From contig NZ_SNZJ01000018.1 in assembly GCF_004363555.1 (NCBI RefSeq), positions 31,454 through 95,453 on the forward strand: DNA of 64,000 bases. The letters run 5' to 3'. The DNA comes from Halomonas ventosae. GTDB lineage: Bacteria; Pseudomonadota; Gammaproteobacteria; Pseudomonadales; Halomonadaceae. Within the stretch, counting starts at the first letter, position 1. The number at the start of each line of letters is the position of its first letter. A program made the position numbers and the translations under genes. The notes beneath the pieces are model-generated. The model ran no database searches and was not told the origin of the DNA. It saw nothing but the letters and a program-made list of their open reading frames with translations. Positions 22,637 to 31,541 of this stretch are shown here, piece after piece.

Positions 22637-22670
22637 CTGTCATCTGCCTGTCATCACACTGTCGTACGAT
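22637..22670 (+). promoter_or_regulatory. triple Pho box promoter of pstC
   Basis: Three direct repeats with an exact 11-base period: CTGTCAT at 22637, CTGTCAT at 22648 and CTGTCGT at 22659. This is the PhoB half-site pattern. TACGAT at 22665-22670 starts ten bases after the second repeat, the usual place for a -10 element in a PhoB-activated promoter. The box lies between the pstS-like stop and the pstC start. Confidence 0.9.
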
Positions 22671-22702
22671 TCCGCTAGCCCCCGTTTCGCGCAGGCCCGG
22701 TC

Positions 22703-23926
22703 ATGCCCGACTCCTCCTCCCCGCCTTCCATTCGACGCCGCCTGCGTCAGGGACGCGATCGCCTGGCCACCGTGCTGGTCACCGCGGGGGGCATCGGCGT
22801 GATCGCCGCGCTGCTGGCCATCGGGGTCTTCCTGGTGGTCGAGGTGGTGCCGCTGTTCTGGCCCACCGGCGCGACAGAGACGATCAGCCCGCAGGCTCTC
22901 TGGCTGTCCCTGGAGGCCGCGGGTGACCCGGCCCGCTATCGCTGGGACCCCACCGCCACCCTGGGGACGGACGAGGCGGCCCGGGTCAGCCTGGTGCCGC
23001 TCGCGTGGGGCACCCTGGAGGCAGCGGCCTGGGCCCTGCTGATCGCCGTGCCCCTGGCCCTGGGCGCGGCCGCCCACTCGGCACTCTTCATGGCGCCGCG
23101 CCTGCGCAGCCGCCTCAAGCCGACGCTGGAGCTCATGGAAGCGTTGCCCGGCGTGGTCATCGGCTTCGTCGCCGGCCTGGTGCTCGCCCCCTGGGTCGAG
23201 CGTCACCTGGCGGACGTGCTGGCCATGCTGGTGCTGCTGGTGCCCGGCCTGCTGCTGGCGGGTGGCCTCTGGTCGCGCCTGCCCCCGCGCCTGCAGCAGG
23301 CGATGCCGCTCGGCTGGGCGGGCCTGTGGCTGCTGCCCTGGCTGCTGCTGTTGCTGGTTGCCGCCCACGCGCTCTCGCCCTGGCTCGAGGCCTGGGCGTT
23401 CGGAGGTGACCTGCGTCACTGGCTGGAGGTGCGCCTGGGGCTCGATATCGCCGTGCGTAACGCCATGATCGTCGGCATGGCCATGGGCTTTGCGGTGATG
23501 CCCAGCGTCTACGCGCTGGCCGAGGATGCCCTCTCGGGGGTGCCGCGCAGCCTCGCGGAGGGCGCCCAGGCGCTGGGGGCGACCCGCTGGCAGACCCTGT
23601 GGCGGGTGGTGCTGCCGGCGGCATCCCCCGGGATCTTCTCGGCGGTGATGATCGGTGCCGGGCGGGCCGTGGGCGAGACCATGATCGTGCTCATGGCCAG
23701 CGGCAATGCGGCCCTGATGACCTGGAACCCCCTGGACGGGCTGCGCTCCCTGGCGGCCACCATCGCCATCGAGCTGCCGGAGGCGGGGCCCGGGGGGCAG
23801 CACTATCGGCTGCTGCTGCTGGCGGCCCTGCTGCTGTTCGCCTTCACCTTCCTGGTCAATACCCTGGCCGAGCTGGTGCGCACCCGCCTGCGACTGCGCT
23901 ACCGGCGCCTGGGAGGCGGGCCATGA
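22703..23926 (+). CDS. pstC: phosphate ABC transporter permease PstC
   Basis: 407 residues, longer than E. coli PstC (319). One of the two membrane subunits of the high-affinity phosphate importer. An N-terminal membrane helix (about 25-50) is followed by a periplasmic segment and about five more helices. The ABC permease signature is seen in LAEGAQALGATRWQTLWRVVLPAASPGIFS. Its stop overlaps the pstA start (ATGA). It is the first gene after the Pho box. Confidence 0.93.
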   Translation: MPDSSSPPSIRRRLRQGRDRLATVLVTAGGIGVIAALLAIGVFLVVEVVPLFWPTGATETISPQALWLSLEAAGDPARYRWDPTATLGTDEAARVSLVPLAWGTLEAAAWALLIAVPLALGAAAHSALFMAPRLRSRLKPTLELMEALPGVVIGFVAGLVLAPWVERHLADVLAMLVLLVPGLLLAGGLWSRLPPRLQQAMPLGWAGLWLLPWLLLLLVAAHALSPWLEAWAFGGDLRHWLEVRLGLDIAVRNAMIVGMAMGFAVMPSVYALAEDALSGVPRSLAEGAQALGATRWQTLWRVVLPAASPGIFSAVMIGAGRAVGETMIVLMASGNAALMTWNPLDGLRSLAATIAIELPEAGPGGQHYRLLLLAALLLFAFTFLVNTLAELVRTRLRLRYRRLGGGP

Positions 23927-25470
23927 GGCCGGTGTCCGGCTCGCGGGCGCGCCTGCCCCGGGGCGAGGGGCCCGGCGCCTGGCTGGCGGCGGGCAGCGTG
24001 GCGCTCTCGCTGCTGGCGCTGCTGGCGCTGCTGTCCCTGCTGGCGGTACGCGGCCTGGGTCACTTCTGGCCCGCGCCCGTCGCCCTGGTGGTGCTCGAGG
24101 ACGGCCGACAGCTCGCCGGCGAGCGGGTACGGGAGGTCCCGTTGCCGGAGGGGACGGGGCGTGAACGGCTCTACCGGACCGGCAACCGTGACCTGGATGG
24201 CGCCCGCTGGGCGTGGGTGCCGGTATCGGCCATCACCGCGGTCAGCCATCCGCGCGACCTGGTGGTGCTGGAGCGCCGCCGCTGGGGAGAGGCGATCGGC
24301 CGGCTCACGGCGCTGGAGAGTGTGACGGGAGAGCGCCTCGAGGGGGAGGCCGCCTGGGCAGCCCTCGAGGGGCGGCTGGTCGAGCTGGCAGCGCTGCGCC
24401 GGGCCCGCGATACCCTGCGTGACGAGGTCATCCTGCCGCGTGTCCGTGCCCTCGAGGCGGGGGGCGACGTGGACCGCGAGCTGGCCATCGCCAATGCCCG
24501 GCTGCGCGAGCTGCAGGCGGCCATGGAAGGCGGCCGCCTGATCCTCGCGACCGCCGACGGCGGGCAGCTGACGGTGCCGCTGGAAGAGGTGCTGCGGGCG
24601 CGGCGCCCCAACGCCATGTCGCCGCCCGACAAGCTGGCCACCTGGGGCGAGGGCGTCTGGCGCTTCCTCTCGGAGGGCCCGCGGGCGGCCAATACCGCCG
24701 GTGGTGTCTGGCCGGCGATCTTCGGCACCGTGCTGATGGTGATGCTGATGTCGGTCCTGGTGACGCCCTTCGGGGTCCTGGCAGCCATCTACCTCAACGA
24801 GGTGGCCCACCAGGGGCGGCTGACGCGGCTGGTGCGGATCGCCGTGCGCAACCTCGCCGGTGTGCCCTCCATCGTCTATGGCGTCTTCGGCCTGGGCGTG
24901 TTCGTCTACGGCATCGGCGGCACCCTGGACGAGTGGTTCTTCGACGCGACCCTGCCCTCGCCGACCTTCGGTACCGGCGGCCTGCTGTGGGCCTCGCTGA
25001 CCCTGGCCCTGCTGACCCTGCCGGTGGTGATCGTGGCCACCGAGGAGGGGCTGGCGCGGATCCCCGACCAGCAGCGCGAGGGCGCCCTGGCGCTGGGGGC
25101 CACCCGGCTGGAGATGCTCACCCGGGTGGTGCTGCCCATGGCCACGCCGGCCATGCTCACGGGGGTGATCCTGGCCGTTGCCCGCGCCGCCGGCGAGGTG
25201 GCGCCGCTGATGCTGGTGGGTGTGGCCAAGCTGGCGCCCCAGGTGCCGGTGGACGGCGACTTCCCCTTCCTGCATCTTGACAGGAAGTTCATGCACCTCG
25301 GCTACCACATCTTCGATGCGGCCTTCCACGGCGGCGATGTCCAGTCGGCGATGCCGCTGGTCTATGCCACGGCGCTGCTGCTGGTGCTGGTGATCCTGGT
25401 GCTTAACCTGACTGCAATATTTCTGCGTCATCATCTCAGTACGCGTCACGGGGCGCTCACCCGTCGATGA
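23923..25470 (+). CDS. pstA: phosphate ABC transporter permease PstA
   Basis: 515 residues, much longer than E. coli PstA (296). After one N-terminal helix (about residues 25-45) comes a large soluble insert (about 50-250) rich in charged residues, then the usual PstA membrane core with [15 protein letters not shown] and the permease loop [22 protein letters not shown]. Similar long PstA proteins occur in Pseudomonas and relatives. ATG 23923 overlaps the pstC stop; the stop overlaps the pstB start. Confidence 0.92.
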   Translation: MRPVSGSRARLPRGEGPGAWLAAGSVALSLLALLALLSLLAVRGLGHFWPAPVALVVLEDGRQLAGERVREVPLPEGTGRERLYRTGNRDLDGARWAWVPVSAITAVSHPRDLVVLERRRWGEAIGRLTALESVTGERLEGEAAWAALEGRLVELAALRRARDTLRDEVILPRVRALEAGGDVDRELAIANARLRELQAAMEGGRLILATADGGQLTVPLEEVLRARRPNAMSPPDKLATWGEGVWRFLSEGPRAANTAGGVWPAIFGTVLMVMLMSVLVTPFGVLAAIYLNEVAHQGRLTRLVRIAVRNLAGVPSIVYGVFGLGVFVYGIGGTLDEWFFDATLPSPTFGTGGLLWASLTLALLTLPVVIVATEEGLARIPDQQREGALALGATRLEMLTRVVLPMATPAMLTGVILAVARAAGEVAPLMLVGVAKLAPQVPVDGDFPFLHLDRKFMHLGYHIFDAAFHGGDVQSAMPLVYATALLLVLVILVLNLTAIFLRHHLSTRHGALTRR

Positions 25471-26321
25471 GCCCAGAACCGTCTCGCCACCCGGGAGCCT
25501 CGATGCCATTCGCCCAGGACCTGCGCCCGTCGCCCGACCCGGCGGCGGTCATCGACTTCTCCCCCGAGGCCAGCAGCCTGGCCATTCGGGGGCTTACCCT
25601 CGCCTATGGGGACAAGCCGGCGCTGCGGGATCTCACCCTGAGAATTCCCCGGCACCGCGTCACCGCCTTTATCGGGCCCTCAGGCTGCGGCAAGTCGACC
25701 CTGCTGCGGGTGCTCAACCGTCTCCACGACCTCAACGACGAGGTGGAGCGCACCGGCGAGGTGTATCTCGAGGGCGAGGAGATCCATGGGCCCGGGGTGG
25801 CGGTGGCGGAACTGCGTCGGCGGGTGGGGATGGTCTTCCAGGCGCCCAATCCCTTCCCCATGTCGATCCACGACAACGTGGCCTTCGGCCTGCGCCTGCA
25901 GGGTGGGCTGAGCAAGCGCAAGCGCGATGACATCATCGAGTGGGCGCTGCGTTCGGCGGCGCTGTGGGACGAGGTGAAGGACCGGCTGCGCGCCTCGGCC
26001 TGGTCGCTCTCCGGGGGCCAGCAGCAGCGCCTGGTGATTGCCCGCACCCTGGCGGTGGGGCCCGAGGTGCTGCTGCTCGACGAGCCGGCCTCGGCGCTCG
26101 ATCCCATCTCCACGCTGAAGATCGAGGAGCTGATCCGCAACCTGAAGTCGCACCTGACCCTGGTGCTGGTCACCCACAACATGCAGCAGGCGGCCCGGGT
26201 CTCCGACTACACCGCCTTCCTGCAGGACGGCGAACTGGTGGAGTATGGTCCCACCGATACCCTGTTCACCAACCCGCGCCTGCGGCGTACCGAGAACTAC
26301 ATCACCGGGCGCATGGCCTGA
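25467..26321 (+). CDS. pstB: phosphate ABC transporter ATP-binding protein PstB
   Basis: 284 residues. ATPase that powers PstCA. Walker [11 protein letters not shown]-loop [14 protein letters not shown] signature LSGGQQQRL, Walker [13 protein letters not shown] and the switch histidine in [14 protein letters not shown] are all present. The start overlaps the pstA stop by four bases; an internal ATG at 25503 ([10 protein letters not shown]) is an alternative start. It ends 24 bases before phoU. Confidence 0.95.
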   Translation: MSPEPSRHPGASMPFAQDLRPSPDPAAVIDFSPEASSLAIRGLTLAYGDKPALRDLTLRIPRHRVTAFIGPSGCGKSTLLRVLNRLHDLNDEVERTGEVYLEGEEIHGPGVAVAELRRRVGMVFQAPNPFPMSIHDNVAFGLRLQGGLSKRKRDDIIEWALRSAALWDEVKDRLRASAWSLSGGQQQRLVIARTLAVGPEVLLLDEPASALDPISTLKIEELIRNLKSHLTLVLVTHNMQQAARVSDYTAFLQDGELVEYGPTDTLFTNPRLRRTENYITGRMA

Positions 26322-26345
26322 CGGCCGGCCCCAAGGAGAGGTTTC

Positions 26346-27074
26346 ATGGACATTACCAGCGATATCCACAGCCAGCATATCTCCCGGCAGTTCAACCAGG
26401 AGCTCGAGGAGCTCAAGACCCACCTGATGGCGATGGGGGGGCTGGTCGAGAAGCAGGTCCAGGATGCCGTGGCGGCCCTGCTCGAGAGCGACTCCGAACT
26501 GGGCCAGCGCGTGGTCGCCAACGACCGCGCGGTCAACGACATGCAGATCAAGATCGACGAGGAGTGCACCCAGGTGCTGGCGCGGCGCCAGCCCACCGCC
26601 TCCGACCTGCGCCTGGTCCTGGCGGTGATCCGCGCCGCCTCCGACCTGGAACGCATCGGCGACGAGGCGAGCAAGATCGCCCGCAATGCCATCGACCTGA
26701 TCGAGGCCGACAATGGCAACCGGGGCTTCGTCGAGGTGCGCATGATCAGCGAGCACGTGCGGCGCATGGTGCGCGACGCCCTGACCTCCTTCGCCCGTCT
26801 CGACACCGAGCTGGCGCTGAAGCTGGTCCACGAGGACGAGGAGGTGGACAACGAGTACCGCAGCGCCATGCGCTCGCTGATGACCTTCATGATGGAGGAT
26901 GCCCGCTCGATCTCGTCGGTCCTCAGCGTGATGTGGATCCTGCGCGCGCTGGAGCGCATCGGTGACCACGCCAACAACCTCGCCGAATACGTGGTCTACC
27001 TGGTGAAGGGGCTCGATATCCGCCACACCGACCCCGAGGACCTCGACAAGGATATGCTCGAGGGCAAGGGTTGA
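26346..27074 (+). CDS. phoU: phosphate signalling protein PhoU
   Basis: 242 residues made of two repeats of a three-helix bundle, the PhoU fold. It connects the Pst transporter to PhoR and keeps the Pho regulon off when phosphate is plentiful. Metal-binding-like segments are visible in both halves (AASDLERIGDEASKIARNA and ALERIGDHANNLAEYVVYL). It ends the pst operon and precedes a very strong hairpin. Confidence 0.95.
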   Translation: MDITSDIHSQHISRQFNQELEELKTHLMAMGGLVEKQVQDAVAALLESDSELGQRVVANDRAVNDMQIKIDEECTQVLARRQPTASDLRLVLAVIRAASDLERIGDEASKIARNAIDLIEADNGNRGFVEVRMISEHVRRMVRDALTSFARLDTELALKLVHEDEEVDNEYRSAMRSLMTFMMEDARSISSVLSVMWILRALERIGDHANNLAEYVVYLVKGLDIRHTDPEDLDKDMLEGKG

Positions 27075-27102
27075 CCGCGAACGTCGCTTGACCCTCAATG
27101 AC

Positions 27103-27134
27103 GCAGGCCGCCGCCCCGACGGGCGGCGGCCTGC
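27103..27134 (+). terminator. pst-phoU terminator
   Basis: A perfect 14-bp stem (GCAGGCCGCCGCCC / GGGCGGCGGCCTGC) with a four-base CGAC loop, 28 bases after the phoU stop. The stem is very stable but lacks a T-run. cysZ starts 23 bases later, so it isolates cysZ from the pst transcript. Confidence 0.75.
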
Positions 27135-27157
27135 CGTGTGACATGAGGATGTGACGG

Positions 27158-27910
27158 ATGCTCGATGCCCTGACGGCGCTGACCCGCGGGACCCGCCTGG
27201 TCTACTCCCGCGGCCTGCGGCGCTTCGTGTTCCTGCCGATAGTCGTCAACCTGCTGGTCTACACGGCCATGCTCTGGTACGTGCTGGGCCACTTCGGCGG
27301 CTGGCTGGAGGGCTGGATGGCCATGGTCCCGGGCTGGCTGGAGTGGCTCTCCTGGCTGATCTGGCCGCTCTTCGTGGTCAGCCTGGTGCTGATCGTCTTC
27401 TTCACCTTCACCCTGGTGACCCACCTGATCGCCGCGCCCTTCTACGGCTTCCTGGCCGCCCGGGTGGAGGCGGAGGCGACCGGGCGGCCGCCCCTGGACG
27501 ACCGTGGCCTGGCGAAGACGGCGGTGGATGCCATGGGGCGCGAGCTGGTCAAGCTGGGCTACATCCTGCCGCGCATGGCCCTGCTCTTCGTGCTGAGCTG
27601 GATCCCGGTGCTCAACCTCGTGGCGCCGCTGCTGTGGGCGGCCTTCTCGGCCTGGATCATGGCGATCACCTACCTCGACTACCCCATGGACAACAACAAG
27701 GTCAGCTTCGCCGACATGCGTCGTCGCCTGAAGGCGCGCTGGTGGCCCACCCTCACCTATGGCGGCTGGGTGACCCTGATCACCTGGATCCCCCTGGCCA
27801 ACCTCTTCCTGCTGCCTGGCGCCGTGGCCGCCGCGGTGCTGATGTGGGATCGCCACTACCGCGGCATCGAGGCCGGCGCGGCGCCTGGCGGGCCGCCTCA
27901 GGCGCGCTGA
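27158..27910 (+). CDS. cysZ: sulfate transporter CysZ
   Basis: 250 residues of the EI24/CysZ family. CysZ brings sulfate into the cytoplasm for cysteine synthesis. Hydrophobic helices alternate with segments typical of the family: TRGTRLVYSRGLRRFVFLPI at the start, FFTFTLVTHLIAAPFYGFLA, and WIMAITYLDYPMDNNKVSF in the middle. It is read toward phoR, and the two genes overlap by 13 bases at their 3' ends. Confidence 0.88.
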   Translation: MLDALTALTRGTRLVYSRGLRRFVFLPIVVNLLVYTAMLWYVLGHFGGWLEGWMAMVPGWLEWLSWLIWPLFVVSLVLIVFFTFTLVTHLIAAPFYGFLAARVEAEATGRPPLDDRGLAKTAVDAMGRELVKLGYILPRMALLFVLSWIPVLNLVAPLLWAAFSAWIMAITYLDYPMDNNKVSFADMRRRLKARWWPTLTYGGWVTLITWIPLANLFLLPGAVAAAVLMWDRHYRGIEAGAAPGGPPQAR

Positions 27911-29211
27911 GCGGTCTCGGTCGTGTCGCGCAGGCGCTCGGCGGGGAAGAGGCAGCGGAAGGTGGCGCCGCGGCCGGGGCGGGAGTCGATCTCCAGATAG
28001 GCATCGTGGCGCAGCAGCACGTGCTTGACGATGGCGAGCCCCAGGCCGGTGCCGCCGGTGGCGGTGCTGCGCCCCTTGTCGACCCGGTAGAAGCGCTCGG
28101 TGAGGCGCGGGATATGCACCGGATCGATGCCCTCGCCGTCATCCTCCACCTCCAGGCAGGCGCCCTCGCCACAGGGGCGCCAGCGCAGCACGATATGGCA
28201 GCCGTCGCCTGAATAGCGCACGGCGTTGAAGGCCAGGTTGGAGAGCGCACTGCGGATCTCCTGCTCGCTGCCGAGCAGCGCGCGAGACTCCTCGACCTCC
28301 ACCTTGATCGACTGGCGACCGGCGGAGAGTGCCGCGGCGTCGCTCTGCACGGCTTCGAGCAGCGCGCCCATCGCCAGCGGGGCGTCATCGCGCCCGCCCT
28401 GGTCGATCTCCAGTCGCGACAGCAGCAGCAGGTCGTTGACCAGGTTCTGCATGCGGTCGGTCTGGGCCTTCATCTGCGACAGGCCGCGGCCCAGTCGCGG
28501 CGGCAGCTGGCCGGCCATGTCGCCGTAGGTCTCCAGGTAGCCGGCCAGCACGGTCAGCGGGGTGCGCAGCTCATGGGAGACGTTGGCCACGAAGTCCCGG
28601 CGCATCTGCTCGAGGCGGTGCAGCCGGGTGATGTCCCGGGCCATCAACAGGCGCTCGTCGTCGCCGTAGAGGGTGATCTGGAACTGCAGGATCAGCCTCT
28701 CGTCGATGGGCGAGGGCAGGGTCAGCGGCTCGCGATAGTCGCGGCCGTGGAAGTAGTCGACGAAGCGCGGGTCACGCAGCAGGTTGGTGATGTGCTGGCC
28801 GCGGTCGAGCTGGGGCTTGAGGCCGAGCATGCGTTCGGCGGCGCTGTTCCACCACTCCAGGTCGCCATGGCGGTCAAGCATCACCACGCTGTCGCGCATC
28901 GCCTCGGAGGACTCCTGGATGCGCTGCAGCGTGGCCCGCAGCCGCTGCTGGGTGAGGCGCTGGCTCTTCTGGTAGCGGTAGAGGCGGTCGAACAGCTCGC
29001 CCCACAGGCCGCTGGCGGCGGGGGGCTCCTCCTGGGGGCGCAGGGTGAGCCACTGGTAGAGGGCGTGCAGCTGGCGCAGGTGGAAGGTCAGGCAGATCAG
29101 CAGGCCGACGGCGATGCCGGCCACCATGGCGGAGAAGGGCCAGCCGACCAGGGCCCCGACGGCGACCAGGGTCGCCAGGCGCCAGAACTCGCGTCGCCAG
29201 AGCCGCCCCAC
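27898..29211 (-). CDS. phoR: phosphate regulon sensor histidine kinase PhoR
   Basis: 437 residues. Membrane kinase that phosphorylates PhoB when phosphate is scarce. Two N-terminal hydrophobic helices, a PAS domain (about 85-200, MLDRHGDLEWWNSAAERMLG), then the phospho-acceptor in DFVANVSHELRTPLT and the ATPase boxes (NLAFNAVRYS; DDGEGIDP; GGTGLGLAIVKHV). I use GTG 29211, one base after the phoB stop, because AAGGG precedes it and this makes the phospho-acceptor H213, the same number as in E. coli. An upstream GTG at 29247 would overlap phoB. Confidence 0.94.
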   Translation of the reverse strand: MGRLWRREFWRLATLVAVGALVGWPFSAMVAGIAVGLLICLTFHLRQLHALYQWLTLRPQEEPPAASGLWGELFDRLYRYQKSQRLTQQRLRATLQRIQESSEAMRDSVVMLDRHGDLEWWNSAAERMLGLKPQLDRGQHITNLLRDPRFVDYFHGRDYREPLTLPSPIDERLILQFQITLYGDDERLLMARDITRLHRLEQMRRDFVANVSHELRTPLTVLAGYLETYGDMAGQLPPRLGRGLSQMKAQTDRMQNLVNDLLLLSRLEIDQGGRDDAPLAMGALLEAVQSDAAALSAGRQSIKVEVEESRALLGSEQEIRSALSNLAFNAVRYSGDGCHIVLRWRPCGEGACLEVEDDGEGIDPVHIPRLTERFYRVDKGRSTATGGTGLGLAIVKHVLLRHDAYLEIDSRPGRGATFRCLFPAERLRDTTETAQRA

Positions 29212-29212
29212 G

Positions 29213-29902
29213 TCAGCCCTTGGCGGAGAACCGGTAGCCGGTGCCACGCACGGTCTGGATCAGCTGGTGATGGGGCTCGCCCAGCGCCTTGCGCAGGCGG
29301 CGGATATGCACGTCCACGGTACGCTCCTCGACATAGACATTGCCGCCCCACACCTGGTCGAGCAGTTGCCCGCGGGTGTAGGCGCGCTCCTGGTGGGTCA
29401 TGAAGAACTGCAGCAGGCGGTACTCGGTGGGCCCCATCTCCAGCGAGCGGCCATCGACGCTGACCCGGTGGCTGACCGGGTCGAGCAGCAGCCCGGCGAC
29501 CTCCACCGGGTCCTCGATGCCCCGCGGCGTGGCACGGCGCAGCACCGCCTTGAGGCGCGCCACCAGCTCCCGCGGCGAGAAGGGCTTGGTGATGTAGTCG
29601 TCGGCCCCGGCCTCGAGCCCCTGGATCTTGTTGTCCTCCTCGCCCTTGGCGGTGAGCATGATGATCGGCAGCTCGGCGGTGGCCTCCTCGCGCTTCAGGC
29701 GACGCGCCAGCTCGATGCCGCTGGTCCCGGGCATCATCCAGTCGAGCAGCACCAGGTCGGGCTGGTGGTCGACCACCATGGCGTGGGCATCCTGGGCATT
29801 GTCCGCCTCGAGGACGCGATAGTCGGCCATCTCCAGCGCCACCGCGATCATCTCGCGGATCGGCGCCTCATCATCGACGATCAGTACGGTCTTGGCGGTC
29901 AT
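29213..29902 (-). CDS. phoB: phosphate regulon response regulator PhoB
   Basis: 229 residues. Receiver domain (1-120) with DDE near the start, the phospho-acceptor D54 in [10 protein letters not shown], and the conserved [12 protein letters not shown] and [10 protein letters not shown] segments; then an OmpR-type winged helix (about 130-229, ending [14 protein letters not shown]). It binds Pho boxes and activates the pst operon. GAGG lies seven bases before the ATG. Its own promoter region carries Pho boxes. Confidence 0.96.
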   Translation of the reverse strand: MTAKTVLIVDDEAPIREMIAVALEMADYRVLEADNAQDAHAMVVDHQPDLVLLDWMMPGTSGIELARRLKREEATAELPIIMLTAKGEEDNKIQGLEAGADDYITKPFSPRELVARLKAVLRRATPRGIEDPVEVAGLLLDPVSHRVSVDGRSLEMGPTEYRLLQFFMTHQERAYTRGQLLDQVWGGNVYVEERTVDVHIRRLRKALGEPHHQLIQTVRGTGYRFSAKG

Positions 29903-29920
29903 CCCGGAGCCTCGTGGTCA

Positions 29921-29971
29921 ATGACAGATCGATGACGATGACAGCACGTCATGATGACAATAGCGTGACAG
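29921..29971 (-). promoter_or_regulatory. Pho boxes upstream of phoB
   Basis: On the minus strand, CTGTCAC (29971-29965) and TTGTCAT (29960-29954) form a Pho box with an 11-base period. A second pair, TCGTCAT (29938-29932) and CTGTCAT (29927-29921), and an extra CTGTCAT at 29944-29938 lie closer to the start codon. The first pair is placed for activation; the second is near the ribosome site and may modulate. All lie between the ubiA stop and phoB, implying autoregulation of phoBR. Confidence 0.85.
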
Positions 29972-29989
29972 CCCCGGCCTGTCGCCCGC

Positions 29990-30886
29990 TCAGCCGCCGT
30001 TCACCGTGGGCCACAGGGAGAGCGCGATGCCGGCGAAGACCAGCAGGCCCGACCAGTGGTTGTTGAGAAAGGCCTGGAAGCAACGGTCCCGGTCCCGCTC
30101 GCGGATCAGGAACTGCTGGTGCACGAAGGTCGCCGCCATGGCGGCCAGCCCCAGCCAGAAGAAGCCCCCCAGCGCCAGCAGCCCGCCGGCCCAGGCCAGC
30201 AGCCCCAGGGTCAGGCCCTGTAGCAGGCCGATCATCAGCCGGTCGGCGCGGCCGAACAGCACCGCGGTGGACTTGATGCCGATCTTCAGGTCGTCGTCGC
30301 GGTCGACCATGGCGTACTCGGTGTCGTAGGCCACGGTCCAGGCCACGTTGGCGGCGAAGAGCAGCCAGGCGACCGGCGGCAATGTGCCCAGCACGGCACC
30401 GAAGGCCATGGGGATTGCCCAGGAGAAGGCCGCGCCGAGGAAGGCCTGGGGCAGGTGGGTGTAGCGCTTCATGAAGGGGTAGATGAAGGCCAGGATCACC
30501 CCCACCACCGAGAGTATCACCGTGAAGAGGTTGGTGAACCAGACCAGCACGAAGGCGGCCATCACCAGCATCAGGAACAGCGCCTGGGCCTCGCCCTCGC
30601 TGATCCGGCCGGTGGCCAGGGGGCGGTTCCTGGTGCGCTTGACGTGGCCGTCGAAGTGGCGGTCGGCATAGTCGTTGACCACGCAGCCGGCGGCACGCAT
30701 CAGGTAGACCCCGGCCACGAAGATCAGCAGCACCTTGCGGCCGGGGATACCCTCGGCGGCGATCCACAGGGCCCAGAGGGTGGGCCACATCAGCAGCCAG
30801 GTGCCGATGGGGCGGTCGAGGCGTGTCAGGTGCAGGAAGTCGGGCACCCGGGCCAGGCCCCTGGGGTGCATCAGGGATCGATCCAT
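29990..30886 (-). CDS. ubiA: 4-hydroxybenzoate octaprenyltransferase
   Basis: 298 residues. Membrane prenyltransferase that adds the polyprenyl tail to 4-hydroxybenzoate, the second step of ubiquinone synthesis. Both Asp-rich magnesium/diphosphate motifs are present: [15 protein letters not shown] and [13 protein letters not shown]. About eight to nine hydrophobic helices. It follows ubiC by about 41 bases on the same strand, so the two consecutive enzymes are probably co-transcribed. Confidence 0.95.
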   Translation of the reverse strand: MDRSLMHPRGLARVPDFLHLTRLDRPIGTWLLMWPTLWALWIAAEGIPGRKVLLIFVAGVYLMRAAGCVVNDYADRHFDGHVKRTRNRPLATGRISEGEAQALFLMLVMAAFVLVWFTNLFTVILSVVGVILAFIYPFMKRYTHLPQAFLGAAFSWAIPMAFGAVLGTLPPVAWLLFAANVAWTVAYDTEYAMVDRDDDLKIGIKSTAVLFGRADRLMIGLLQGLTLGLLAWAGGLLALGGFFWLGLAAMAATFVHQQFLIRERDRDRCFQAFLNNHWSGLLVFAGIALSLWPTVNGG

Positions 30887-30927
30887 CTCTACCTCGTACC
30901 TCGTGAAGTCGTCGGTTGGCCCAGAGC

Positions 30928-31464
30928 CTAGCGCGAAGGCAGCCCGAGGTCATCCGCCATGCGCTCGAGGAAGAACTCCTGAACCAGCAAGGCGAAGCGT
31001 CGGTGGCGGAACAGCGAGCGGCGCGCCCAGGGACCCGAGGCGGCGTGGAAGGGGGCCGGGTCGGCACTGACCTCGAGGGGACCGCGCTCCAGGTCCGGCT
31101 GGCGGAACAGCCAGCTGCCGAGCGAGCGCTCGCCCAGGCGGTCGAGCCGCTGGCCGTGCAGCCCGGAGAGCGGCACCACCGAGCGCGCCACCACCCAGGG
31201 GCGCTCGTCGAGGCACAGCGCCACCTCGCGCAGCCAGGCATGGCGGGCCGGGGGCAGGCCCAGGGCCAGCGCCTCGTCGCGACGCGGCCGGCCGAGGCGC
31301 TGGTCCAGCAGCCGGACCCGGAAGGCCCGCTGGCCGCCGGCGCTGATTAGCCGGGCGGTAAGCGAGTCGCGGGAAGCCACCCACTGCCACCAGGCTGCGC
31401 TCATGGCAGGCCGCGCCGCCGCCAGGGGGCGCCAGCGGGGATCGCTTCCCGGGCCGTTGCTCAC
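30928..31464 (-). CDS. ubiC: chorismate lyase
   Basis: 178 residues. Cleaves chorismate to 4-hydroxybenzoate and pyruvate, the first committed step of ubiquinone synthesis. Family features are the conserved arginine and glutamate regions ARSVVPLSG and the C-terminal [19 protein letters not shown]. The start is GTG 31464, supported by GGAGAG seven to eight bases upstream. It leads the ubiCA pair and is divergent from the reductase gene. Confidence 0.88.
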   Translation of the reverse strand: MSNGPGSDPRWRPLAAARPAMSAAWWQWVASRDSLTARLISAGGQRAFRVRLLDQRLGRPRRDEALALGLPPARHAWLREVALCLDERPWVVARSVVPLSGLHGQRLDRLGERSLGSWLFRQPDLERGPLEVSADPAPFHAASGPWARRSLFRHRRFALLVQEFFLERMADDLGLPSR

Positions 31465-31541
31465 CGTCTCTCTCCGCGTCGATTTCGAGGGCGGCTAGTG
31501 TACCATGCTGCCCCATCACCCTTACCCGATCGATGAGGCCT

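Noticed and set aside
22637..22665. CRISPR-like interpretation of short periodic repeats
   Set aside because: Units are seven bases at 11-base spacing, the PhoB pattern; no 25-40-base repeat and spacer structure occurs anywhere in the window.
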